Positions 1 through 8,440 of a stretch of 12,486 nt of DNA are shown in pieces. Source of the DNA: Flammula alnicola (lineage: Eukaryota; Basidiomycota; Agaricomycetes; Agaricales; Strophariaceae); assembly GCA_015499995.1 (NCBI GenBank), contig JADNRV010000809.1, forward strand, positions 1 through 12,486. The letters run 5' to 3'. The notes beneath the pieces were generated by a model, which saw only the letters and a list, made by a program, of their open reading frames with translations, was not told the origin of the DNA and made no database searches. Every line of letters starts with the position of its first letter. Position 1 is the stretch's first letter. The position numbers and the translations under genes were made by a program.

Positions 1-550
1 TAAAAGACCAGCACCACCGCGATTTCATTAAATGATTTACTCGTTTAAACCGCTGCACATTACTTCTCACTGGACAATTTGCAACAGCATGCTCATGCCA
101 ACAACCCAACTCTTAAGTCACACGGCCAATACGGCAAGAAGTTCGTCCACATCGGTCACCGCGTCACAATAACCCGTGAGAGTACTTACATAAGGCAATT
201 CAGCATGTTTGCCAGCACACGTGTAAGTTACATTCAACCTTACCGTATCACAATTTCATCGACACATTCATCTCGTTGCACGGTTTTGATCCCCTAGGGG
301 CTGACCGCCATGCAGTAAGCGCTCGCTCTACCGGTGTATGAAACCTGCTTACGGTTACATTGTCTAACAATTTCTGACGTCTAGGTCATACCTAGGTGTG
401 CACAATTTTAGATTTCTGGCTTCCAGAAGTTCCCAACCTCTGGCGTGGTATTATGGCCGGGCTAATGACACAATTCAAGGAATCGATGAGCATACTCATA
501 GATAGAACAGTCCTTTTACCCAGGTCTGGTTTTGTTTTTGCTCCTCAGTG
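1..550. other. Upstream region of the first transporter gene, no gene supported
   Basis: No convincing coding sequence is visible. An open frame at 79-297 has no recognisable domain and no splice context. Visible sites are an ACACGTGT palindrome containing a CACGTG E-box core (217-224), a perfect CCCCTAGGGG palindrome (291-300), and a pyrimidine-rich stretch ending in CTCCTCAG just before the start codon at 551. That stretch could be a core promoter pyrimidine tract or the acceptor of an intron in the 5' leader. No clear TATA box was found. The first transporter's promoter is presumably here, but no site can be assigned with confidence. Confidence 0.4.
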
Positions 551-3099
551 ATGACCACCCGTCTGCCCGCGCGAGACGGTATGACGCTACCCAGCATTGC
601 GGCCGTTCAAGACAGAAAGGACGATAACGCGTCCTTGGAGAGCAATTCACATGACTTGAAGTCCGAGGATCACTTCGAAGTCGATGATGATGGCGTGGAA
701 TATCCGACAGAGGAGGAGAGAGCGACTCTCCGCCGCGTTCCCGACACTCTTCCCTGGAATGCTTATCGTAAGTTCATTTTTGACACTAAGAAACCAATAT
801 CCTGACCCGCACTAGTGATAGCAATTGTAGAACTTGCAGAACGGTTTTCTGTATGTTATTTCAATGTGTTCATGATTCAATCGATTAACACCGTCACCCA
901 AGTTCTACGGTTCGAACGTCGTCTTTGTGCGTATTTACAACGACTTACCTGCATCAAAGCCTTATACGAGTACCTTTCTAGACCAATTTTATCCAGAAAC
1001 CTCTTCCTCGAGGCTCGCATCCTGGTGCTGGAGGACTTCATGGGCAGTCCGGTGCTCTGGGAAGGGGACAACGAGCCTCAACCGGTCTGACGACATTTTA
1101 TCAGTTCTGGTATGTTGACCTGTAGAGTGGCGGAATTTACTCTTCTAACCAGACCCAAAAAACAGGTGCTATGTCACTCCATTACTGGGCGCTTACATTG
1201 CTGATACGTACTGGGGTCGCTACAAGACCATTTGTGTCGCTGTTGGAATCGCCTTCATTGGTCACGTCGTCCTCATTGTGGCCGGTGTTCCAGGTGTTAT
1301 TGAGCATGAAAGCGCAATTGGAGTCTTCGCCGTCGCCCTGGTAATCATGGGCCTAGGTGAGATCCGTTGGATTCTCGCAGCCGTCTTTTTTTTTGATTCA
1401 CAATACTGTCATCTGTACAGGTACCGGCTTATTCAAGGCCAACATCTCTCCTTTGGTTGCGGAACAGTACAAGGGAAGAAAAGCTTTTGTTATCACGACT
1501 ACGAGGGGCGAACGCGTTATCGTCGATCCTGTACTCACAGTCACCCGAATCTATATGGTGAGTTTCTCGAACAAATTGTCATTTCCGAATTGTTAAATAA
1601 AACCTATCAGTATTTCTATCTTTTTATTAACATAGGCGCACTTGTCGGAAAAATATCAATGACTTACTCGGAGAAGGTGATTCATTTACTCCCATTAAAT
1701 ATTTTCCATCATGAATAACAGCACTGCAAAGTTTGTTGGATTCTACCTTTCCTTCACCCTCCCTACCGTCGTATTCTTGCTTTGCCCGATAGTCCTCGTC
1801 GCTGGCCGCAATCGATACACACGGTCCCCACCTACCGGATCAGTCCTAGCCAAAGCTATTCGCCTTTGGCGATTTGCCGCTCGTGATAAGTGGAGTCTGA
1901 ATCCCGTCAAGGCTTACAAGAATTTCACAGCCCCTGGATTTTGGGAGAATGCGAAACCGAGCAAGCAGAGTGCGGAGACCAAGCCGACATGGATGACTTT
2001 TGATGATCAATGGGTCGACGAGGTTCAGCGAGGCGTCAAAGCGTGTGGTGTTTTCTGTTGGTTCCCTATCTACTGTACGTGTCCAATCAATATCTTGCTT
2101 ATTCGTGATAGAATGTTGATCGAAATATGTAATAGGGCTCACTTATAACCAGTTGAACAATAACTTGGTCTCACAAGCTGCAGAGATGTCGACGCACGGG
2201 CTTCCAAATGACGTTTTGTCGAACTTGGATCCAATTACTTTGGTTATTCTCATTCCATTGTTCGACATACTCGTGAGCATTTGTCCAGCTACTATCGAAC
2301 GCGGCATTGCTAACAAATTGCAGTTCTATCCTGCTCTCCGCCGCATGGGTATCAATTTCAGTGCACTGAAAAAGATCACCGCAGGTTTTATGACTGGCGC
2401 CGCTGCGATGGTTTGGGCTGCAGGTCAGTATGACCCTTCGTGTACTCTCCACGTTTGCCACATGTTTTCTGACTATGGCTTTTATGGCTTGTATGAAGTC
2501 GTACAGCATTACATTTACAAGGTCGACATCTTACAGTTCTTATCACATTCAGCCTGCTGACGGCTCGCGCTTTTAGACCAATCCATGTGGTAATCACGCC
2601 GCCAGTTGTGAAGCTCCGAATGTTTCCCCACTTAACGTTTGGATCCAGGCAGGAGCGTACGTGCTTATTTTTCACTTATTCTCGATCGAAGGACTTATAG
2701 GCTGCTTCAGCTACATCCTCATTGCGATCAGCGAGATTTTCGCGTCGATCACGGGCCTCGAGTATGCTTTCATAAAGGCGCCGAAGAACATGCGGTCGCT
2801 GGTGATGGCCATCTTCTTGTTCATGTCTGCAATATCGGCCGCACTGGGCGAAGCGTTCGTTTGTACGTGTACCTTTTGGCATCTACCCTTGCCCACACCT
2901 CTGACGATGCGTGTGTTTCCTAGCTCTATCGGGCGACCCATTGCTCGTGTGGAACTACGGTGTCATGGGAATGCTTGCTCTTATTGTAGGAAGCATTTTC
3001 TGGTGGTCTGTAAAGGACCTCGATGCGCAAGACGACAAACTCAACAATTTGGCGGAGGGTCACGTTGGCGGATACGACAAGACCAAGGAGAAAGATTAA
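551..3099 (+). CDS. POT/PTR2-family proton-coupled oligopeptide transporter, copy 1 (14 exons, 602 aa)
   Basis: Predicted plasma-membrane importer of di- and tripeptides driven by protons. Exons: 551-767, 816-850, 903-926, 982-1109, 1166-1356, 1421-1557, 1611-1676, 1732-2074, 2136-2272, 2324-2423, 2499-2521, 2577-2656, 2711-2862, 2924-3099 (TAA). All introns are GT-AG and the joined frame is open for 602 residues, a usual length for fungal PTR2 proteins. Seen: an acidic N-terminal tail (about 1-70); the proton-coupling ExxER motif (E78, E81, R82) followed by FSFYG; PTR2 signature 1 around GAYIADTYWGR (143-153); signature 2 FYLFINIG (246-253); a long basic loop (about 290-370) between membrane halves; YNQLNNNLVSQA (384-395); a conserved ISE near E502; and twelve plausible membrane segments ending near 575. 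ATG 551 is chosen because it opens the frame that splices into exon 2; an in-frame GTG lies directly before it. Introns 7 and 10 use AAG acceptors. It is intact and followed by a close paralogue. Family is sure; substrate range is inferred. Confidence 0.95.
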
Positions 3100-3340
3100 G
3101 TCGAAGACTGGCGTAAGAATCGTATAAAGGGTTCACTGTTTGGATTACTTTTGTAGTATTTTGAAGCTCGATTTAAATCAGCAGAATTTGAGCGAGCTAA
3201 GCGCTTTGGAGTTGGTGTAGACTGGCCCAAGGGCGGGCCGGGGCCAGCTCATACTGAAGCCACACGCGTGAAAGGCCCAGATACATTTGATTCGCGTGGG
3301 AACTTCTCAATGATTGAAAGGTTGACATGTCCCAGCACCT
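3100..3340. other. 3' region of transporter copy 1 and an unexplained open frame
   Basis: GTTCACTGT (3131-3139) begins 32 bases after the stop. The same 9-mer begins 35 bases after the stop of copy 2, so some 3' UTR homology survives. GTAGTATTTT (3153-3162) also recurs after copy 2 (6664-6673). The frame from 3157 to 3414 on the + strand is open for 86 codons but has no suitable start, no recognised domain and no clear splice partner. Its first half (3163-3324) has a protein-like composition with charged and glycine/proline-rich stretches. It is not called as a gene. Confidence 0.35.
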
Positions 3341-3915
3341 TGGCACCCTCTTTCGTCGCACAGAGGTGCTCCTCTTCTCTCCGCTCCTCGGAAAGGGACA
3401 ACGCAGCTCACATTTGAACTGCTTATCTACGGCCTCTGGATTCTGGAACTAGACGCAAAGCTACCAGGTGTGGTTTTGAACTCGGGACATTTGAACCTTT
3501 GTGGCAAATCATTATCATCCCCCGCCACTATAGCACAGATAGACTCAGAAATATCACGTTCACCCATTCTGCGCACACGACCAGTTTCTTGGAAGCTTTT
3601 TCGTATCTCACTTATTCCTCGAGGGTTCATAACACCATAGCAGTGGCCAATGTCACCCATCCCAGGGATTTAGTAATCCGATGACGCTCGGGCTAGAGTC
3701 AAACTCCATCGCTCGAGACAATTTTCGTTATCTATGCGTCCAAGGTGGGTGGATCCATTTTAGATCGACTACTTGTAGGCTAACTGAGCGAAATTTGTAC
3801 AGGGTAATGTTCTGGAATCATGTTGAATCTGGCACAAACCAAGGCCTACCTCCAGAGCTACATATCTCATCATCGACTTCGGTAGCCTTGCTTGTCATTC
3901 AGTACCAGATGCAGC
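3340..3915 (+). pseudogene. Tentative relic of a transporter copy (exons 4-6) between the two intact genes
   Basis: Aligned by eye to the intact genes, short matches occur in exon order. GGAAAGGGACAACG (3390) matches the end of exon 4 at 1060. About 143 bases later (140 in copy 1) comes an exon 5-like GATA..ACT block. At +172 (167) is ACCCATTCTGCG, close to copy 2. At +199 (183) is a 33-base ungapped stretch with 21 identities to copy 1 from 1242. GTGGCC..TGT (3643) follows, then TGTACAG (3796) like the intron 5 acceptor, CAAGGCC (3840) and CAGTAC (3900) like exon 6. Spacing is well kept in exons 4-5 and inflated in exon 6. No reading frame survives. The matches are short and could be partly chance; a computed alignment is needed to settle this. 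Confidence 0.4.
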
Positions 3916-3931
3916 TGAGCGCCTAACATGG

Positions 3932-3937
3932 TATAAA
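3932..3937 (+). promoter_or_regulatory. Candidate TATA box of transporter copy 2
   Basis: TATAAA lies 88 bases before the ATG at 4020. It is followed by a pyrimidine-rich leader (about 3969-4012), a common arrangement for fungal core promoters. Transcription start was not determined. Confidence 0.5.
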
Positions 3938-4019
3938 GTGTCCTTGTGCACGAAGTAGCACGCAATTTCACCCACATCCCTTTTTTTGCCTGCTACCCAG
4001 CGCATCCTTCCGCACTACG

Positions 4020-6561
4020 ATGACAAGCCCTCATAGAGACGACGTCACAATCCAAACCATCGCCGCAACTGATGAGGCCAAATCCAATACTGATTCCTCC
4101 GAGAAGCAGTCGCATGACTCGTTACCGGAGGAGCAGAGGCACATGCTCGATGGTATTCATGATGGTTTGCTCTATCCGACAGATGAGGAGAGAGCCACTT
4201 TACGCCGGATTCCCGATAAGATCCCTTGGAACGCCTATCGTAAGTTTGCGTAACATGAATATCTCAGTCGATTAGTACTCACACGATCCCACCCAGTGAT
4301 CGCAATTGTAGAACTAGCAGAACGATTCTCCGTACGTAGTGGTTCAACAGCAATTCAAGAAAAACAGCTAATATTGCCCAAGTTCTACGGCTCAAGTGTT
4401 GTATTCGTCAGTATTCACAATGATTTATTAGCATAGCAAATATTGATTTGTGTTTTTTTTTAGACTAATTTCATTCAGCAACCCCTTCCTCCAGGGTCGC
4501 ACACAGGCGCCGCAGGACTAAATGGCCAACCTGGTGCTTTAAATATGGGTCAGCGAGCTTCTACTGGCTTGACGACATTCTATCAGTTCTGGTACGATTT
4601 GGTATTCAGTGTCATCATATCTCCATGACTGACGTCAACTTAAAGGTGCTACGTCACACCCTTGCTGGGCGCTTATATCGCCGACACGTACTGGGGTCGC
4701 TTTAAGACCATCTGCGTGGCGGTCGCCATCGCTCTTGTTGGTCATATCATCCTCGTTATCGCTGCTATCCCAGGCATCATTGACCATCAAAGCGCAATTG
4801 GTGCTTTCTGTGTAGCTCTGATAGTCATGGGCTTCGGTACGTGAATTGTTTCCCTTTTTCCGTTCATCAATCATCTGATTATTCACAGGCACCGGCTTAT
4901 TCAAGGCCAATATCTCTCCTCTGGTTGCAGAACAATATCGGCGAACCAAGCTCTTCGTGATAACGACTAAAAGCGGAGAAAAGGTTATCGTCGATCCATT
5001 GCTTACGGTATCCAGAATCTACATGGTAGTCGCGTCTCGTATCTGAGTCATTTACAGCGCGCTAATAACATCTTGACAGTATTTCTATCTCTTTATCAAT
5101 ATCGGCGCACTAATAGGTCAAATCTCCATGACCTACGCGGAGAAGGTAAGTTCGATATTTACGATGATGCTTGTATATTTCATGCGAATTAATCTCTACC
5201 AAAGTTTGTTGGCTTCTACCTCGCCTTTACCCTTCCTACTCTTGTATTTTTGTTTTGCCCAATAGTCCTACTAATCGGACGTAATCGCTACATCCGCTCA
5301 CCTCCTACCGGCTCTGTTCTGGCATCTGCTTTCCGCCTCTGGCGATTCGCCGCCCGCGGAAAGTGGAGCCTGAACCCCGTAAAGATGTACAAGAACTTTA
5401 ATGCTCCTGGATTCTGGGAGAATGCGAAGCCGAGCAAACAAACTGCAGAGACCAAGCCGGCGTGGATGACATTTGATGATCAATGGGTTGATGAAGTTCA
5501 GCGGGGTGTCAAAGCCTGTGGTGTCTTCTGCTGGTTCCCCATCTACTGTCCGTGTTTACTTTCTATTCCAGCTAGATGCTATTCTAACGTCTTTTGAACA
5601 CATTAGGGCTTACATACAATCAGCTGAACAATAACCTAGTCTCGCAAGCCGGCGAGATGTCAACTCATGGTCTTCCCAATGACGTCCTTTCCAACCTGGA
5701 TCCGTTTGCCTTGATCCTCCTTATTCCTATATTCGATCTATTCGTGCGTATTTCCGAATGTAACTGGTATTTGATTTTCTTAAACTATATTCCAGTTCTA
5801 TCCTGGCCTACGTCGTATGGGAATCGATTTCACTGCATTGAGAAAGATCACGGCCGGATTTATGACCGGCGCCGCTGCCATGGTCTGGGCTTCAGGTAAA
5901 TAGCGAAATTTGATTGCTTTCTGCAAATACCTTGATATTGTCTAGTCGTACAACACTATGTCTATAAGGTAATCAACACATTAGGTCGATTTCGCCACCG
6001 TTTCTCATTGATCGACTCTTAGACCAACCCCTGTGGATATCATGCCTCGGATTGCCAAGCTCCGGATGTATCCCCTCTTAATGTTTGGATCCAAACAGGA
6101 TCGTGCGTACCTTTTCTTTTTGAAGATTTTTTCTACAGCTCAATGCCACTATTCTAGATACATTCTCATTGCCATCAGCGAGATTCTCGCTTCCATCACT
6201 GGCCTCGAATACGCCTTTACGAAGGCTCCGAAGAACATGCGGTCTCTTGTTATGTCTATTTTTCTGTTCATGTCTGCAGTATCTGCCGCCTTGGGCGAAG
6301 CATTTGTCTGTGCGTATGCCTCCTCTACTCTTTTTCACGACAAAATTTGAAAGGGATTGGCGTTATCTAGCTTTATCTGCTGACCCTTTGCTTGTTTGGA
6401 ACTATGCGGTAATGGGGGTTCTTTCGTTCGTCGTGGGATGTATATTTTGGTGGTCTGTGAAGGACCTCGATGCGAAAGAAGATGAACTTAATAACTTGGC
6501 GGAGGGTCGCTTCGGCAAATACGATGCCAAAGAGGGCGCGACGGAGAACACGAAAAGCTAA
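4020..6561 (+). CDS. POT/PTR2-family proton-coupled oligopeptide transporter, copy 2 (14 exons, 608 aa)
   Basis: Tandem paralogue of the preceding transporter with the same predicted role, proton-driven di/tripeptide uptake. Exons: 4020-4239, 4297-4331, 4383-4406, 4464-4591, 4646-4836, 4889-5025, 5080-5145, 5205-5547, 5607-5743, 5796-5895, 5946-5968, 6023-6102, 6158-6309, 6371-6561 (TAA). Internal exons 2-13 have exactly the same lengths and phases as copy 1; only the first (220 versus 217) and last (191 versus 176) differ. The ExxER motif is E79, E82, R83. PTR2 signatures around GAYIADTYWGR and FYLFINIG are intact, as are the NQLNNNLVSQA block and the conserved ISE (E503). In exon 8 the two proteins differ at 13 of 114 positions. 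The N-terminal 50 residues and the C-terminal tail differ most. Intron 8 has a slightly unusual GTCCGT donor. The start codon has A at -3 and the gene has a TATA box. The open frame and conserved motifs suggest it is functional. Confidence 0.95.
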
Positions 6562-6653
6562 AGTCTCAGTCAAGTTACTCACATTAACGCCCTACGTTCA
6601 CTGTATACACCTTGCTCTCTAACACCATTTGCAATAGGTAAAAATTAAAAATG

Positions 6654-6701
6654 CAAAATTTTGGTAGTATTTTACGCAAAAAATTGCAATACTATTTACG
6701 C
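6654..6701. repeat. AT-rich hairpin and palindrome in the 3' region of transporter copy 2
   Basis: CAAAATTTTG (6654-6663) is a perfect palindrome. It is followed by an inverted repeat: TAGTATT (6665-6671) pairs with AATACTA (6688-6694), and GCAA (6676-6679) pairs with TTGC (6684-6687). This gives an 11-pair stem with a 4-base bulge and an AAAA loop. A near-direct repeat, TAGTATTTTACGC (6665-6677) and TACTATTTACGC (6690-6701), overlaps it. It lies about 100 bases after the stop codon and could act in 3' end formation; that role is inference. Confidence 0.4.
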
Positions 6702-7535
6702 TAGAAAAACGCAGAAAAATCTCTAGCCGATCAGAAGAGTGTACTATCGTGGGCTTGACATCGCGGTGCAGCAATGTATTGGCTGAATGGGAAATGGTAT
6801 GAGGCGCGTGGATTTATGATCATATGAGACGATACGGAATGGGTTAAAAATGCAGATTGCAGAAAACGCGGAAGATTGCTTTATCGTAACCTCCCCACAG
6901 ATGACCGCCCTTATTCCATGCCTACTGCCTATCGGCAAGGGCCAGCAAACATCCTGATCGCCAACCATGGCAAGAACATCCAACAAGATGTCTCTGTCGA
7001 GCGCCAAGTCCCTCGTGGGATCGGTCCGATCCGCAATACTTAGTGGGAAAGATAGCAGGGGACGCGCTACCCAAGACCGTGCACAGCCGCTGATGGAATC
7101 TAATCTACCTATCTAATGTAGCCGAACGCCCTGCCAGATCTCACTGTCACACCGGTAGTTTGCCACAACCGCCCAATACGTCCATCAACGTTTCAGCCCT
7201 TGTTTTCCGAACATACGGCAGAGGGCGAGCCAATTCCTGAATAATGTAAAGAGCTGAGCTAAATGGATACAAGGATCAGCGGAGGGGAATTGAGATTAGA
7301 CATAAACCGTGCTGATCACCAAAATGGATCTCACCCTGCATGACCGCATTTCGCTCGCCGTCGTCCTCGTCAGTAGAGAGATTGGCCTTAAAATGAGAGA
7401 GATTTGTTACTGCTGGTAGTGGGATAGAAAGCACTCGTGGAGAGGGGCTCTCTTGATCAATGAGCCAACTGAGAGACACTTACCTCTCCGTATGCAAAAG
7501 GCGGGAAGCCACTCGAGTCCTTGCACGCCAGGGGC

Positions 7536-7676
7536 TTCAAGATTTAAAGGCGATTTTAATTTAGATTTTAAGTACAGGAAGTCTCAGTAGACCGTTTTAA
7601 ATTTCAAATCAAGGACAAGCTGGAAAGCTCCCAAAGTTAAAAGTTCCATAGGCTGCTCTTTGTTTTAAATCTTGAA
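7536..7676. repeat. 13-base perfect inverted repeat flanking a 141-base AT-rich segment
   Basis: TTCAAGATTTAAA at 7536-7548 is the exact reverse complement of TTTAAATCTTGAA at 7664-7676. The segment ends about 40 bases before the broken transporter copy. It could be a small foldback element or MITE relic, but no clear target-site duplication is seen and the arms are AT-rich, so chance is possible. Confidence 0.35.
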
Positions 7677-7718
7677 CGACATTTGGGACAAAAGTAAAAG
7701 GTGCCTTTAATTAATAGT

Positions 7719-8133
7719 GATTGCTTTCTACTTCATATTATGGTCAAGTTGTTATCTCTACATCTATAGGATAATCAGCTCATTAAGGCTGCGCCATTCT
7801 GTCATCGCTTTGAAAATTTCTAGCCTTCTAGACCCGTCCTTGTGGTTATCACTCCTCCAACTGCCAAATACCGGGCATGTCAGACCTTCATATTTATATT
7901 CAGACAGGAGGGTGTGCAGTTTTTCTTGATTGAAAATTTTGCCACAGCCCGTATCTCTTATTCTAGCTACTTCGCTGCTGTCAAAGAGATTCTCGCTTCT
8001 ATAATTGGTGTCGAGTACGGCATTGAGTACAGCATTACGGATTTCGAAAGCTCCGCAGAATATGCTGGCCCTTATCGTGTCTATTTCTTTGTTCTTGTCT
8101 TCAGTATCGGCGAGTTGTGCAAAATATTCGCTT
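7719..8133 (+). pseudogene. Broken transporter copy: exons 11-13 only, frameshifted
   Basis: A truncated third copy of the POT/PTR2 transporter. Similarity begins in intron 10 (GATTGCTTTCT shared with copy 2). Exon 11 relic is 7749-7771; its donor is scrambled from AAGGTAATC to AGGATAATC. Exon 12 relic 7832-7911 is exactly 80 bases, as in the intact genes, and still reads TRPCGYHSSNCQ and IYIQTGG, against TNPCGYHASDCQ and VWIQTGS in copy 2. Exon 13 relic 7967-8133 reads KEILASIIGVEYG, then carries a 12-base tandem duplication (GAGTACGGCATT/GAGTACAGCATT) and a 7-base insertion that shifts the frame. The shifted frame reads on as KAPQNML, matching KAPKNMR. One codon is missing near the exon start and one base near its end. 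Exons 1-10 and 14 are absent. The GAGATTCTCGCTTC stretch is shared with copy 2 rather than copy 1, so a copy-2-like parent is likely. Confidence 0.9.
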
Positions 8134-8189
8134 GTGCACGGTTACTAGCTGCCGGAAAACTGCTCCACTTTGACAAGATGATGTTAAAG

Positions 8190-8440
8190 ATACAGTAAAA
8201 TTTTCCATCATGAATGCTCTTTGCTTTCACGAGTGTGTACACTGATATTGACACAATTGATTCTTACCATTTTCCTTCTGTCCGAGTCCTACAGACTCTT
8301 GGTAGTGCGTTTGCACCGGAAGTTATGCATTATGACTTGACACGGGTTTTTATACCTGTCCGCAACTGTCCGTTCGATCGCACGGCGGCTCATCCGATGA
8401 TTTTGTGGATCCGTCAATGTGACCATTGGAGAATATTGTC
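8190..8440 (+). pseudogene. Further transporter relic: intron 7 and first half of exon 8, out of order
   Basis: ATTTTCCATCATGAAT (8200-8215) is identical to 16 bases of intron 7 in copy 1 (1701-1716); with one mismatch and one gap the match extends to about 24 bases. Exon 8-like blocks follow in order. GATTCTTACCATTTTCCTTC (8259) matches GATTCT.ACC.TTTCCTTC at 1739. TTTGCACCGGAAGTT matches 1781. ACACGGG...ACCTGTCCG..(A)CTGTCC lies 81 bases after the first exon block (80 in copy 1). GTGACCATTGGAG lies at +160 (144 in copy 1). The translation LWIRQCDHW echoes LWRFAARDKW. This earlier part of the gene sits downstream of the exon 11-13 piece, so at least two decayed copies or a rearrangement are needed. 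Weaker similarity to the end of exon 8 (8731-8775) and the start of exon 9 (8821-8855) may continue it. Judged by eye. Confidence 0.55.

Larger units (their letters stand above)
6562..7715. other. Intergenic region after transporter copy 2, no gene supported
   Basis: The first 50 bases carry 3' UTR similarity to copy 1. Bases 6636-6715 are AT-rich with a hairpin and a palindrome. From about 6720 to 7500 the sequence is mixed, with only short open frames. Two of these on the minus strand (6744-7007 and 7276-7479) show no recognisable domain. Bases 7530-7700 are again AT-rich and hold a 13-base inverted repeat. Exon-by-exon comparison with the transporter gave no match here that I trust. Confidence 0.5.

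Noticed and set aside
79..297. Open frame of 72 codons on the + strand upstream of the first transporter
   Set aside because: No recognisable domain, no splice context, and of a length expected by chance in this composition.
3465..3500. Sequence resembling a tRNA B box (GGTTTTGAACTCGGGA)
   Set aside because: No matching A box at the right distance and no cloverleaf could be folded.
3420..3740. GATA-type sites (TTATCT at 3422, AGATAG at 3536, TTATCT at 3729) as nitrogen regulation of transporter copy 2
   Set aside because: About three such sites are expected by chance on both strands of a region this size.
6720..6790. Apparent exon 10-like similarity (GACATCGCGGTGC..ATTGGCTG) as another transporter relic
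   Set aside because: It needs many gaps, and neighbouring exons are not found at sensible spacing.
6744..7007. Minus-strand open frame with an F-box-like opening (LALDRDILLDVL)
   Set aside because: The resemblance covers only about a dozen residues, the rest shows no domain, and no promoter or plausible exon partner was found.
7276..7479. Minus-strand open frame of 67 codons
   Set aside because: No recognisable motif; single short frame without splice-supported neighbours.
8338..8356. TATA-like GTATAAAA on the minus strand
   Set aside because: No coding sequence follows it on that strand, and it lies within the exon 8 relic.
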